This document shows, piece after piece, positions 45,836 to 55,409 of a DNA stretch of 64,000 nt. The notes under the pieces were generated by a model. It had not been told where the DNA came from. It ran no database searches and was given only the letters and a program-made list of their open reading frames with translations. The position numbers were made by a program, and so were the translations under genes. Source of the stretch: Pseudaminobacter soli (ex Li et al. 2025) (GTDB lineage Bacteria > Pseudomonadota > Alphaproteobacteria > Rhizobiales > Rhizobiaceae); contig NZ_PXYL01000002.1 of the NCBI RefSeq assembly GCF_003012705.1, forward strand, positions 496,001 through 560,000, written 5' to 3'. Numbering within the stretch: the stretch's first letter is position 1; the number at the start of each line of letters is the position of its first letter.

Positions 45836-46177
45836 ATGACCAAGCAGAACGCCCCAGCAATCGCCGATCTGCTCGAACGCGCCGGAGAAGCTTCGGATTT
45901 TCTCAAGAAACTGGCGAACCCGCACAGATTGATGATCGTCTGCGCCCTTGTCGAGGGCGAGCGTTCGGTGCGCCAGTTGGAAGACAGCCTCGGTATCAGA
46001 CAGCCGGGGCTTTCCCAGCAGATTGCCGAACTACGCGATGCCGGACTGATCGTCGGGCGAAAGGAATCGAAGTCCGTCTTCTATCGGCTCGCCGACGAGC
46101 GCGTAAGTGCAACCGTAACCCTGCTCTACCGCATGTTCTGCGATCCGAACGCGGAAACTGCATCGATCGAAAGCTAA
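45836..46177 (+). CDS. bigR: ArsR-family regulator of BigR/SqrR type (two-cysteine sulfur sensor)
   Basis: 113 residues from ATG 45836 (or 115 from GTG 45830; the ATG has a better GGGG spacing). It is a winged helix protein: [36 protein letters not shown] and [12 protein letters not shown]. Two cysteines, in LMIVCAL and YRMFCDP, lie 66 residues apart. That equals the C41/C107 spacing of persulfide-sensing SqrR, where a tetrasulfide bridge releases DNA. It is followed after four bases by YeeE and then by YedE and TauE genes, an arrangement close to the BigR operon. No arsenic gene is present. Confidence 0.88.
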   Translation: MTKQNAPAIADLLERAGEASDFLKKLANPHRLMIVCALVEGERSVRQLEDSLGIRQPGLSQQIAELRDAGLIVGRKESKSVFYRLADERVSATVTLLYRMFCDPNAETASIES

Positions 46178-46181
46178 GGAA

Positions 46182-46610
46182 ATGACCGAATTCACTCCAG
46201 TTGCCTCCACCATCGGCGGCGTCCTGATCGGCCTCTCGGCCGTTCTGCTGATGGCTTGGGAAGGGCGTATCGCGGGCATCAGCGGCATTGCAGGCCGCCT
46301 GTTGCCGCCATATCTCGACGGCGCCTTCCTGTCCCGTCTTGCCTTTGTCCTGGGGCTCGTCGGCGCGCCGCTTCTTTATACAGTCGCAACCGGCCACGGC
46401 GTGTTTCAGAGCGTTTCTTCCAACCTGCCATTGATGGTCGTCGCCGGCCTGTTGGTCGGTTTCGGCTCGGTCTATGGCAACGGCTGCACCAGCGGCCACA
46501 GCGTTTGCGGCCTGTCGCGGCTGTCGGTCCGATCGCTCGTGGCGACACTCACATTCATGGCGACCGCCTTCGTGACCGTATTCATCGTGCGGCATATTCT
46601 GGGAGCCTGA
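46182..46610 (+). CDS. YeeE/YedE-family membrane protein, first half
   Basis: 142 residues with four to five membrane helices. The signature [19 protein letters not shown] (about residues 97-115) has two conserved cysteines that are thought to pass thiosulfate or sulfane sulfur in the family. In E. coli YeeE a single long protein does this; here the two halves are separate genes three bases apart. Its location behind the sulfur-sensing regulator supports a sulfur-compound transport role. Confidence 0.87.
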   Translation: MTEFTPVASTIGGVLIGLSAVLLMAWEGRIAGISGIAGRLLPPYLDGAFLSRLAFVLGLVGAPLLYTVATGHGVFQSVSSNLPLMVVAGLLVGFGSVYGNGCTSGHSVCGLSRLSVRSLVATLTFMATAFVTVFIVRHILGA

Positions 46611-46612
46611 CC

Positions 46613-47044
46613 ATGTCGTTCATCGTCAATCTCGTGCTTGGCCTGTTGTTCGGCATCGGACTGGTCGTGTCGGGCATGTCCAATCCGGCAAAGGTCCTGA
46701 ACTTCCTCGACCTGTTCGGTACCTGGGACCCCTCGCTCGCCTTCGTGATGGGAGGGGCCGTCATCACGGCCTTTCTCGGCTACCGTATCGTCTTCAAGCG
46801 GCCGAAGCCCGTGGCAAGCGCATCGTTCCATCTCCCGGCAAGCAGCGCCATTGACCGCCGCCTGCTGATCGGACCAGCCATCTTCGGTATCGGTTGGGGG
46901 CTCGGCGGCTTCTGCCCCGGACCGGCGCTTACTGCCACGACCCTTGGTGCCGCCGGTGCCTACGCATTTCTGCCGATGATGTTCCTCGGCATGTGGCTGG
47001 CACGCATGGCGGCCGCAAGGAAGAGCGCTGCCGCAGCGGCGTGA
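46613..47044 (+). CDS. YeeE/YedE-family membrane protein, second half
   Basis: 143 residues from the ATG at 46613, with four membrane helices: FIVNLVLGLLFGIGLVVSGM near the start and IFGIGWGLGGFCPGPALTA later. The GFCPGPAL cysteine segment is the counterpart of GNGCTSGH in the other half. The two proteins most likely assemble into one channel. The frame extends upstream inside the first half but the ATG at 46613 is the natural start. Confidence 0.86.
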   Translation: MSFIVNLVLGLLFGIGLVVSGMSNPAKVLNFLDLFGTWDPSLAFVMGGAVITAFLGYRIVFKRPKPVASASFHLPASSAIDRRLLIGPAIFGIGWGLGGFCPGPALTATTLGAAGAYAFLPMMFLGMWLARMAAARKSAAAAA

Positions 47045-47122
47045 CTCTTCGGCCGGATCCGACCTCGTCGGTCCGGCCACCCACTCACAAACGTCTGACA
47101 ACCAAATCGGAAGGTCGGGACC

Positions 47123-47905
47123 ATGTTTATGGAACCCGTTCAATATGCTTTGGGCGCGCTTTCGGGCGGCCTCGTGGGCATGACCCTCGGCCTCTTTGGC
47201 GGCGGTGGCTCGATCCTCGCCGTGCCACTGATGATCTATCTCGTTGGTGTCCCCAGTGCCCATCTCGCCATCGGCACCAGCGCGGTTTCGGTAGCCGTGA
47301 ATGCCGTCACGGGGTTGGCCAGCCACGCCCGCAACGGCACCGTCAAATGGCGCTGCGCGGCCATTTTTAGCGTCGCCGGAGTGCTCGGCGCCTTCTTCGG
47401 CTCCTCGCTCGGCAAGGCGCTGGACGGCCGCCACCTGCTGCTGCTGTTCGCCGGGCTGATGCTCGTCGTCGGCGCGTTGATGTTCCGCCGGCGCCAGGAT
47501 GTAGGCGATCCGGCCGCAGCCTGCACCCGCGACAACGCGCCCAAGGTTCTGGGCTTTGGCGGCGGCACCGGCCTTTTGTCGGGTTTCTTCGGCATCGGGG
47601 GCGGGTTCCTGATCGTTCCAGGTCTCGTCGCGTCGACAGGTATGCCGATGATCAACGCCATCGGCTCGTCTCTGGTCGCCGTCACCGCCTTCGGCATGAC
47701 GACTGCCATATCCTATGCGCTATCCGGCATGGTCGATTGGCCGCTCGCCTTCGTCTTTATCGTCGGCGGCATTGTCGGTGGCCTCGGCGGGTCGCGCGCA
47801 GCCCTGTTGCTGGAGAAGCGCAAGGGCGCGCTCAACATGTTGTTCGCGCTGATGATCGTAGTCGTCGCAGGCTACATGGTCTGGCGCAACCTCCAGGGCG
47901 CTTAG
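47123..47905 (+). CDS. TauE/SafE-family sulfite/sulfur exporter
   Basis: 260 residues, about eight membrane helices, with the paired TauE motifs LGLFGGGGSILAVPLM and SGFFGIGGGFLIVPGL. Members export sulfite, sulfoacetate or similar anions. It follows the YeeE/YedE pair by 78 bases and completes the sulfur operon. A persulfide dioxygenase gene, usual in BigR operons, is not seen in this window. Confidence 0.9.
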   Translation: MFMEPVQYALGALSGGLVGMTLGLFGGGGSILAVPLMIYLVGVPSAHLAIGTSAVSVAVNAVTGLASHARNGTVKWRCAAIFSVAGVLGAFFGSSLGKALDGRHLLLLFAGLMLVVGALMFRRRQDVGDPAAACTRDNAPKVLGFGGGTGLLSGFFGIGGGFLIVPGLVASTGMPMINAIGSSLVAVTAFGMTTAISYALSGMVDWPLAFVFIVGGIVGGLGGSRAALLLEKRKGALNMLFALMIVVVAGYMVWRNLQGA

Positions 47906-48323
47906 TGGCACTTTAGGAGAAGGCGGCTCATGGCTTGCGCTCCCGCTGTTAAGACATCGAGTGACCGATCATCTATCTCTTGACGCTGATTGCGCCGAGA
48001 TCTACCAGATATAGCGTCATGGTTCTCACGAGTCGTTTCGGCTCGGGAGCTAAGAGGGAAGCCGGTGCCCCAGCATTGGGAAAGCCGGCGCTGCCCCCGC
48101 AACTGTAAGCAGTGAGCTTGCGTCGAGTTACGCCACTGGCGCTTTTAGCGCCGGGAAGGCCGACGAAAGCGACGACCTGCGAGCCAGGAGACCTGCCTTG
48201 ACGGAATGATCGAACCTCGGGCGGGGTGCCCCGGCGGTGCGCTTGCAGCCGCGCGGCTTACGCCGTCCCGGGTTTCGCTTGCGTCCACGGCAATCCCCCC
48301 GCCCACAACGCCACGGGGACAAG
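47906..48323 (+). promoter_or_regulatory. Leader region of the nrdAB operon
   Basis: 418 bases holding the cobalamin riboswitch (48017-48197) and about 126 bases before nrdA. A run of C residues (48295-48300) can pair with the GGGG of the nrdA ribosome site (48315-48318), and GTCCC (near 48266) can pair with GGGAC (48316-48320). These could form the switch that hides the ribosome site. The region before 48017 shows no gene. Confidence 0.55.
48017..48197 (+). ncRNA. Cobalamin riboswitch
   Basis: The segment reads in order GGTTCTC, a GAGC-loop, GGGAAGCCGGTG, GCTGCCCCCGCAACTGTAA, GCCACTGG, GGGAAGGCCGACG and the B12 box GAGCCAGGAGACCTGCC, the conserved core of the adenosylcobalamin aptamer. It stands about 126 bases before nrdA. 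Binding of B12 would lower expression of this ribonucleotide reductase when a B12-dependent (class II) one can work. Ends are estimated to about ten bases. Confidence 0.93.
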
Positions 48324-51206
48324 ATGCCGGCGACTTCGACACTCACTACAAACGGGATCGCAGCGATCCCGGCTTTCAACCACGCCTCAGATTTGACCGC
48401 CGCCGAGCCCGGATACCGGGTCATCCGTCGGAACGGTTCGGTGACACCCTTCGATGCGTCAAAGATCACCGTCGCACTGACCAAGGCGTTTTTGGCGGTG
48501 GAGCGATCTGGGGCGGCGGGCTCGCGGCGTGTCCACGACCTTGTCGAGGGATTGACTGACCAGATCGTATCGAACCTGACGCGGCGGGTCGGGGAGGGCC
48601 GTACCTTCCACATCGAAGACGTGCAGGACCAGGTGGAACTTGCGCTCATGCGCGGCGAGCATCACAAGGTCGCACGCGCTTATGTCCTTTATCGTGAGGA
48701 GCGTGCACGAGAGAGGACGGCGACCGAGGCTACAGACGCAGGCCGCACGATCTCTGCGCTGAACGTCAAGACGGATGACGGGAGCTTGGCTCCGCTTGAC
48801 GAGGCCCGTCTTGCGGCAATCGTGAGTGAGGCTTGCGAAGGTCTGAGCGACGTCGCGGCGGAGCCGATCCTGGCTGAGGCAAGGCGCAACCTCTATGACG
48901 GCATCACCGTTGACGAGCTGTCGCTGGCGCCGATCCTGGCTGCCCGCACGCTGGTCGAGCAGGAGCCGAACTATGCCTTCGTGTCCTCGCGCCTGTTGCT
49001 CGACCGATTGCGCCGGGAGGCCCTGAGCTACGTTTCAGGTCGACCGGAGCAGGCAACGCAGACCGAGATGGCGGAGCGTTACGCCTCCTATTTCCCCGAA
49101 TTCATCCACGTCGGCATTGAGGCCGGACTGATCGATCATGAGCTGGGTCGCTTCGATCTGGACAGACTCGGCGCCTCGCTGAAGCCAGAACGGGACTTGC
49201 AGTTCCAGTATCTCGGCCTCCAGACGCTCTACGACCGCTATTTTCTCCACACGAAAGGCAAGCGTTTCGAACTGCCGCAGGCATTCTTCATGCGCGTTGC
49301 GATGGGATTGGCGGTGCGTGAGATCGACCGCGAGGCCCGCGCAATCGAGTTCTACGATCTTCTGTCCTCCTTCGATTTCATGGCCTCGACGCCGACGCTG
49401 TTCAATTCGGGCACGCTTCGGCCGCAGCTTTCGTCATGCTTCCTCACCACCGTTGCCGACGATCTCGACGGCATCTTCAAGGCGGTAAAGGACAACGCGC
49501 TCCTGGCAAAATATTCGGGCGGGCTCGGCAACGACTGGACGCTGGTACGTGGCCTCGGCGCGCATATCAAGGGCACCAATGGCGAGAGCCAGGGCGTGGT
49601 GCCGTTCCTCAAGGTCGCGAACGACACGGCCATTGCGGTCAACCAGGGCGGCAAGCGCAAGGGCGCGGTATGCGCCTATTTGGAAACATGGCACGTCGAT
49701 ATCGAGGAGTTCCTCGATCTGCGCAAGAACACCGGCGACGACCGCCGTCGCACCCACGACATGAACACGGCCAACTGGGTGCCGGACCTGTTCATGGAGC
49801 GCGTCGAGGCCGATGGCGAGTGGACGCTGTTTTCGCCCGACGAGACCGCCGACTTGCACGATCTCTACGGCAAGCCGTTCCGGGCGGCCTACGAAGCCTA
49901 TGAGGCAAAGGCCGCTGCGGGCGGGATAAAAGTGTTCCGCAAGGTTCGCGCGCACGACCTGTGGCGCAAGATGCTGACCATGCTGTTCGAAACCGGGCAC
50001 CCGTGGGTCACCTTCAAGGACCCGTGCAACATCCGCTCGCCCCAGGGCCATGTCGGCGTGGTGCACTCGTCCAACCTGTGCACCGAGATCACGCTGAACA
50101 CGTCCAAGGACGAGGTGGCCGTGTGCAATCTCGGCTCCATCAACCTGGTCAATCACCTGACCGAAAACGGGCTCGACCTTGACCGGCTGGCGAAAACCGT
50201 CGGCACGGCGATGCGCATGCTGGACAACGTCATCGACATCAACTTCTACACCATCCCGGAGGCGCGGCGCTCCAACCTGCATCACCGCCCGGTCGGTCTC
50301 GGCATCATGGGCTTCCAGGACGCGCTGCAGGCCCTGCGCATTCCCTATGCCTCGCAGGCTGCGGTGGAGTTTGCCGACCACAGCGTGGAGGCAATCAGCT
50401 ACCATGCCATCTCCGCTTCGGTGGATCTCGCTGCAGAGCGCGGCAGCTATGCCAGCTTCGAAGGCTCCCTGTGGTCGAAGGGCATCCTGCCGATCGACTC
50501 GATCAAGCTGCTCGAGGATGCGCGTCCAGGCGCCCAGATGGATGGTGCCTCGACGCTTGACTGGGAGGCGCTGCGCATGCGGGTGAAGAAGACCGGCATG
50601 CGCAATTCCAACACGATGGCGATCGCACCCACGGCGACGATTTCCAACATCTGTGGCGTGTCGCAATCGATCGAGCCGGCCTACCAGAACCTGTTCGTCA
50701 AATCGAACATGAGCGGCGACTTCACCGTCGTGAATGCCCAGCTCGTTCACGACCTCAAGGTGCGCGGGCTGTGGGACGAGGTGATGGTTTCGGACCTGAA
50801 ATATTTCGACGGTTCGGTCGGACAGATCGACCGCATTCCCGACGATCTCAAGGCGCTCTACGCCACCGCGTTCGAGATCGATTCCTCATGGTTGATCGAG
50901 GCCGCGTCGCGTCGCCAGAAGTGGATCGACCAGGCGCAGTCGCTCAACCTCTACATCGCCAATCCGAGCGGCCGGAAGCTGGATGAACTCTACAGGCTGG
51001 CTTGGCGCAAGGGGCTGAAGACCACCTATTATCTGCGTTCGCGCTCGGCCACCCATGTCGAGAAATCGACGCTGAAAGGCACGGACGGCAAGCTGAACGC
51101 GGTCTCGCCGGCCGCCGTGGCGGCTGCGCCGATCGTGGTCGATCCCGGTCAGGCCTGGGGCAAGGCCTGCGCCATCGACGATCCCGATTGCGAGGCCTGC
51201 CAGTGA
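48324..51206 (+). CDS. nrdA: Ribonucleotide reductase class I, large subunit, two ATP-cones
   Basis: From the ATG at 48324 (GGGGACAAG ahead) it has 960 residues. Two ATP-cone domains stand at the N-terminus (about 31-125, [18 protein letters not shown]; and about 143-235, [15 protein letters not shown]). The active-site cysteines are C372 (QLSSCFL), C586 (NLCTE, with N584 and E588) and C601 (VCNLGSINL). The redox tail ends with cysteines 949, 956 and 959 (PDCEACQ). It makes deoxyribonucleotides with NrdB, which follows after 23 bases. A double ATP-cone gives extra allosteric control; the frame stays open upstream to 48237, but that part lies in the leader. Confidence 0.95.
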   Translation: MPATSTLTTNGIAAIPAFNHASDLTAAEPGYRVIRRNGSVTPFDASKITVALTKAFLAVERSGAAGSRRVHDLVEGLTDQIVSNLTRRVGEGRTFHIEDVQDQVELALMRGEHHKVARAYVLYREERARERTATEATDAGRTISALNVKTDDGSLAPLDEARLAAIVSEACEGLSDVAAEPILAEARRNLYDGITVDELSLAPILAARTLVEQEPNYAFVSSRLLLDRLRREALSYVSGRPEQATQTEMAERYASYFPEFIHVGIEAGLIDHELGRFDLDRLGASLKPERDLQFQYLGLQTLYDRYFLHTKGKRFELPQAFFMRVAMGLAVREIDREARAIEFYDLLSSFDFMASTPTLFNSGTLRPQLSSCFLTTVADDLDGIFKAVKDNALLAKYSGGLGNDWTLVRGLGAHIKGTNGESQGVVPFLKVANDTAIAVNQGGKRKGAVCAYLETWHVDIEEFLDLRKNTGDDRRRTHDMNTANWVPDLFMERVEADGEWTLFSPDETADLHDLYGKPFRAAYEAYEAKAAAGGIKVFRKVRAHDLWRKMLTMLFETGHPWVTFKDPCNIRSPQGHVGVVHSSNLCTEITLNTSKDEVAVCNLGSINLVNHLTENGLDLDRLAKTVGTAMRMLDNVIDINFYTIPEARRSNLHHRPVGLGIMGFQDALQALRIPYASQAAVEFADHSVEAISYHAISASVDLAAERGSYASFEGSLWSKGILPIDSIKLLEDARPGAQMDGASTLDWEALRMRVKKTGMRNSNTMAIAPTATISNICGVSQSIEPAYQNLFVKSNMSGDFTVVNAQLVHDLKVRGLWDEVMVSDLKYFDGSVGQIDRIPDDLKALYATAFEIDSSWLIEAASRRQKWIDQAQSLNLYIANPSGRKLDELYRLAWRKGLKTTYYLRSRSATHVEKSTLKGTDGKLNAVSPAAVAAAPIVVDPGQAWGKACAIDDPDCEACQ

Positions 51207-51229
51207 GTAGAGAAGCAGGAGACAAAAAC

Positions 51230-52357
51230 ATGCTCGACTGGTCCGAACCGAAAACCAATCCCGCAATCGCCCTGAACCCCACTCCCGGCGAGGCTCCCGC
51301 CGCCGATGCAACCGGCCTTGGCGAGATCGAACGCGGCGGTGCGCGCGTCTCGGTGGACGACAAGCGCATGATCAATGCGCGCGCCGACGTGAATCAACTT
51401 CTGCCGCTAAAGTACCGCTGGGCTTGGGAAAAATACCTCTCAGGCTGCAACAATCACTGGATGCCTACCGAAGTGTCCATGCAGGCCGATATCGCGCTGT
51501 GGAAGTCCAGGGATGGGTTGACCGACGACGAGCGCCGCATGATCAAGCGCAATCTCGGTTTCTTCGCTGCGTCGGAAAGCCTGGTGGCGAACAACATCGT
51601 GCTCGCCATCTACCGCCACCTGACCAACCCCGAATGCCGGCAATATCTGCTGCGGCAGGCGTTCGAGGAAGCGATCCACACCCACACCTTCCAGTACATC
51701 GTGGAGAGCCTTTCGCTGGACGAGGGCGAGCTGTTCAATATGTATCGCGAGGTGCCGTCGATCACGGACAAGGCGGCGTGGGCGCTGAAGCACACGCAGA
51801 ATCTCGACAACCCCGACTTCCGCACCGGCACGCCCGATGCCGACCAGGCCTTCCTGCGTGACCTCGTCGCCTTCTACGTCATCTTCGAGGGCATGTGGTT
51901 CTACACCGGCTTTGCGCAGATCCTGTCGCTCGGCAGGCGCAACAAGATGGTCGGCATCGCCGAGCAGTACCAGTACATATTGCGCGACGAGTCCATCCAC
52001 CTCAACTTCGGCATCGACGTCATCAATCAGATCAAGCTGGAGAACCCGCATCTGTGGACCTCGGCGTTCCAGGACGAGGTGCGTGGCATGATCGCGGAAG
52101 CGGCCGAGCTGGAGTCCGCCTATGGCCGGGACACCATGCCGCGCGGCTTCCTCGGTCTCAATGCGGCGCTGTGCGAACAGTACATGCATTTCATTGCCAA
52201 TCGTCGCTGCGCGCAACTTGGGCTCGCGCCGGTCTTTGCGGAAGCCGAGAATCCATTCCCCTGGATGAGCGAAGCGATGGACCTCAAAAAGGAGAAGAAC
52301 TTCTTCGAGACCCGTGTGATCGAGTACCAGAACGGTGGGGCGCTTTCGTGGGATTGA
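51230..52357 (+). CDS. nrdB: Ribonucleotide reductase small subunit, class Ic type
   Basis: 375 residues from ATG 51230 (AGCAGGAGAC ahead). Candidate metal ligands are E116, E147, H150, E220, E254 and H257. At the place of the radical tyrosine (E. coli Y122) stands F154 (AIHTHTFQY), and the first ligand is Glu, where E. coli has Asp84. Both traits mark class Ic enzymes, in which a Mn(IV)/Fe(III) centre replaces the tyrosyl radical. The intervals 31, 3, 4, 73, 34 and 3 equal those of the Chlamydia trachomatis protein (ligands E89, E120, H123, E193, E227, H230; F127). The C-terminus SWD is short but usual. Confidence 0.94.
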   Translation: MLDWSEPKTNPAIALNPTPGEAPAADATGLGEIERGGARVSVDDKRMINARADVNQLLPLKYRWAWEKYLSGCNNHWMPTEVSMQADIALWKSRDGLTDDERRMIKRNLGFFAASESLVANNIVLAIYRHLTNPECRQYLLRQAFEEAIHTHTFQYIVESLSLDEGELFNMYREVPSITDKAAWALKHTQNLDNPDFRTGTPDADQAFLRDLVAFYVIFEGMWFYTGFAQILSLGRRNKMVGIAEQYQYILRDESIHLNFGIDVINQIKLENPHLWTSAFQDEVRGMIAEAAELESAYGRDTMPRGFLGLNAALCEQYMHFIANRRCAQLGLAPVFAEAENPFPWMSEAMDLKKEKNFFETRVIEYQNGGALSWD

Positions 52358-52458
52358 GTTAAGGACGCTCGTGCGACGGTCTATTCCTGACAACGAAACA
52401 CAACTAGACCAGGCGGAGCCCGGTGGCAGGCCGGCGGAGTAGGAGGAGGGCGCCTGAC

Positions 52459-53052
52459 ATGAGAGCAACGCGGCTGACGCTGATCTGCAGCGGGATCACG
52501 CATGGCGTGCGCAAGTCCGGGTTTCCGAGCGATGAACCGCTGGAGAAGCGCTCCGTGAAGCTGGCGCAAGCGCTCAGGGACCACCTTGCTGACGCCGATC
52601 GGGCACTGTGCGGACCCGCCTTGAGGGCCCGCCAGACAGCTGAGCTACTGGGGTTAAGCGCGACCGTGCGCCAAGACCTGCGGGATCAGGATTACGGAAT
52701 TTGGTCTGGCAAGACGCTTGTCGAAATCGAGAAGGACCAGCCCGAGGCTATCGCCGCATGGCTGACCGATCCGGCCTTTGCGCCCAAAGGCGGTGAATCC
52801 ATTGACGACGTCGCGGAGCGGGCGGCCGCTTTCCTTGACGAGATGCGCGCTGCGCCCGGACATGTGATCGCGGTCATACATGCTGCCGTGGTGCGCGCCG
52901 CCATCCTCAACGTTCTTTCGGCGCCCCTGACAGCGTTCTGGCGCATCGATGTACCGCCGCTCTCCGTCACCGACCTGCGCTGCGATGGAAGACGGTGGGT
53001 GCTGCGCGCGCACGGTTTGCCCTCGCTCGAGCTGAACGGAGAGTCCGACTAG
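52459..53052 (+). CDS. Histidine-phosphatase-fold protein with degenerate active site
   Basis: 197 residues from the ATG at 52459 (GGAGGAGGGCGCCTGAC ahead). It has the phosphoglycerate-mutase-like layout: LTLICSGITHG at the place of the RHG motif, GPALRARQTAELLG, and VIHAAVVRA as second histidine motif. The catalytic histidine position reads Ser (S11). FPSDEPL after it is typical of relatives often found beside B12-controlled genes. It lies 101 bases behind nrdB and may be co-transcribed. Either inactive or using another residue; role unknown. Confidence 0.78.
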   Translation: MRATRLTLICSGITHGVRKSGFPSDEPLEKRSVKLAQALRDHLADADRALCGPALRARQTAELLGLSATVRQDLRDQDYGIWSGKTLVEIEKDQPEAIAAWLTDPAFAPKGGESIDDVAERAAAFLDEMRAAPGHVIAVIHAAVVRAAILNVLSAPLTAFWRIDVPPLSVTDLRCDGRRWVLRAHGLPSLELNGESD

Positions 53053-53252
53053 GCTTCAACCTAACCTGGAACCATGCCATGGATACGCAAGCTGGGCACC
53101 AGTTGCAGTTGTTTCGGTTTCCCCCGAAGCAACCTGCCTAGCCCTCTCCGCGCTCTATTACGGGCGGAAGACCAGGCGTACTTGCCTTGCCGAAACCTAT
53201 CTCAACCCCGCGGCGGTTGCGAACGAACCGGAAACAGAGTTCATTCCGGGGC

Positions 53253-55346
53253 ATGAACGTTGCCCTTCGTGATTCGGCTGAACTGACTGCCCCCTGTGAG
53301 GCTTATCTTGCCACGCTGAATGCGGAGCAGCGTGCCGCGGTCGAGCATGGGGATGGCGAGGTCACGAGGCCGCTGTTGGTGATCGCAGGGGCGGGGTCCG
53401 GCAAGACCAACACACTGGCGCACCGCGTCGCGCATCTGATCGTCAAAGGCGCAGACCCGCGTCGCATTCTGCTGATGACCTTCTCGCGGCGGGCCGCGTC
53501 GGAGATGACCAAGCGCGTCGAGCGTATTGCGGCCCGGGTGATGGGCGACAAGGCCGCGCTATTGACGGATGGCCTCAACTGGGCAGGCACCTTTCACGCG
53601 ATCGGTGCGCGGCTATTGCGTGACTACGCGCTGGAGATCGGGCTCGATCCGGCGTTCACCATTCACGATCGCGAGGATTCAGCCGACCTGATGAACCTGG
53701 TACGGCACGAGCTCGGCCTTTCGAAGACCGAGAGCCGCTTTCCGGCCAAGGGAACCTGTCTTGCGATCTATTCGCGGGTGGTCAACGCCCGGGCCGAGCT
53801 CGAGCCCATACTCGCCAAGAGCTTCCCATGGTGCATCGGCTGGGCCGAGGAGTTGAAGCAGCTTTTTGCGGCCTATGTCGACGCCAAGCAGGCACAGAAC
53901 GTCCTCGACTATGACGACCTCTTGCTGTGGTGGGCGCAGATGTGCGCCGAGCCTGCAATCGCCGAGCATCTCGGCAATCGCTTTGACCACATCCTCGTCG
54001 ACGAATATCAGGACACCAACCGACTGCAGGCCGCGATCCTCTTGGCGCTGAAGCCCGACGGGCGCGGACTGACGGTCGTGGGCGACGATGCCCAGTCGAT
54101 CTATTCGTTCCGCGCGGCCGAGGTGCGCAACATTCTCGACTTCCCCGGGCACTTTCCGGAGTCTGCCCGGATCGTCACGCTCGACCGCAACTACCGTTCC
54201 ACCGATGCGATTCTCGAGGCTGCGAATGCAGTCATCGGCGAAGCGCCAGAGCGCTTCACCAAGAACCTGTGGACCGAAAGACGCTCGGCGGAGAAGCCGC
54301 TGCTCGTGACCGTACGCGACGAAGCCGAGCAGGCGAACTATGTCGCCGACAAGGTTTTGGAAGCGCGCGAGGAAGGCATCGCCCTCAAGCAACAGTCGGT
54401 GCTCTTTCGTGCGTCGCATCATTCTGGTCCGCTGGAGATCGAGCTCACCCGCCGCAACATTCCCTTCGTGAAGTTCGGCGGACTGAAATTCCTCGACTCT
54501 GCCCATGTGAAGGATGTGCTCGCCCTGCTGCGGTTTACCGAGAACCCGAAGGATCGGGTCGCGGCCTTCCGGGTGATGCAGCTCATTCCCGGCATTGGCC
54601 CGTCAGCCGCAGCGGCAGCCATGGACGCGATGGAGCGGGCGCTCGATCCGGTTCTCGGCCTGCAGTTCTTCCGCGCGCCGGCGCGTGCAAACGCCGATTG
54701 GCCGGGCTTCGTCGACCTCTTTTCGGGTCTGCGCTCGCGCTCGGCCTGGCCTGCCGACCTGGAACGGGTGCGGCTTTGGTACGAGCCGCATCTCGAACGC
54801 ATCCACGAAGAAGCCGCGCCGAGGCGGGCCGATCTGCTGCAACTGGAACAAATCGCCGCCGGCTACCCGTCGCGGGAACGCTTCCTGACCGATCTCACCC
54901 TCGATCCGCCGGACGCAACGAGCGACGAGGCCGGGCCGCCGCATCTCGATGAAGACTACCTGATCCTCTCGACAATCCACTCCGCCAAGGGACAGGAATG
55001 GACCAAGGTTTTCGTGCTCAACGGCGTGGACGGTTGCATCCCGAGCGATCTTGCCGTTGGCGAGCGCGACGACCTGGAAGAAGAACGCCGGTTGCTCTAC
55101 GTCGCGATGACGCGTGCGAAGGACAGCCTGCACCTGATCACACCGCAGCGCTTCTTCGTCCACGGTCAGGCGTCGCGCGGCGACAGGCATGTCTACGCCT
55201 CGCGCACGCGCTTCATCCCAGACGGCATGCTGGACCGTTTCACGCGGACGTCCTGGCCGCCACCCTCTCAGGCCGCCAGCGGTCGCACACCTCAGCCCGA
55301 CATTCGCGTCGACCTCAAGGCCAAGATGCGCGGCATGTGGCGGTAG
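53253..55346 (+). CDS. UvrD/Rep-family ATP-dependent DNA helicase
   Basis: 697 residues from ATG 53253; a TTG at 53187 would add 22. All superfamily 1A motifs are visible: Walker A AGAGSGKTNTL, VDEYQDTNR (II), GDDAQSIYSFRAAE (III), LDRNYRS (IV), STIHSAKGQEW (V) and LLYVAMTRAKDS (VI). It unwinds DNA in the 3'-5' direction in repair or replication-restart. It ends with a short tail rich in Pro and basic residues. It is shorter than E. coli UvrD (720) and similar to the short alphaproteobacterial UvrD-like type. Confidence 0.93.
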   Translation: MNVALRDSAELTAPCEAYLATLNAEQRAAVEHGDGEVTRPLLVIAGAGSGKTNTLAHRVAHLIVKGADPRRILLMTFSRRAASEMTKRVERIAARVMGDKAALLTDGLNWAGTFHAIGARLLRDYALEIGLDPAFTIHDREDSADLMNLVRHELGLSKTESRFPAKGTCLAIYSRVVNARAELEPILAKSFPWCIGWAEELKQLFAAYVDAKQAQNVLDYDDLLLWWAQMCAEPAIAEHLGNRFDHILVDEYQDTNRLQAAILLALKPDGRGLTVVGDDAQSIYSFRAAEVRNILDFPGHFPESARIVTLDRNYRSTDAILEAANAVIGEAPERFTKNLWTERRSAEKPLLVTVRDEAEQANYVADKVLEAREEGIALKQQSVLFRASHHSGPLEIELTRRNIPFVKFGGLKFLDSAHVKDVLALLRFTENPKDRVAAFRVMQLIPGIGPSAAAAAMDAMERALDPVLGLQFFRAPARANADWPGFVDLFSGLRSRSAWPADLERVRLWYEPHLERIHEEAAPRRADLLQLEQIAAGYPSRERFLTDLTLDPPDATSDEAGPPHLDEDYLILSTIHSAKGQEWTKVFVLNGVDGCIPSDLAVGERDDLEEERRLLYVAMTRAKDSLHLITPQRFFVHGQASRGDRHVYASRTRFIPDGMLDRFTRTSWPPPSQAASGRTPQPDIRVDLKAKMRGMWR

Positions 55347-55409
55347 GGGCAATTGCCGACCCTATTGCGATCTCGGCGCAACACCTCGCGCGCAGTCCAT
55401 TCGCGCCAT

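Noticed and set aside
45703-46185. Plus-strand frame of 160 codons across the ArsR gene
   Set aside because: Runs mostly in another frame of the ArsR regulator; its first 40 codons have no ribosome site worth noting.
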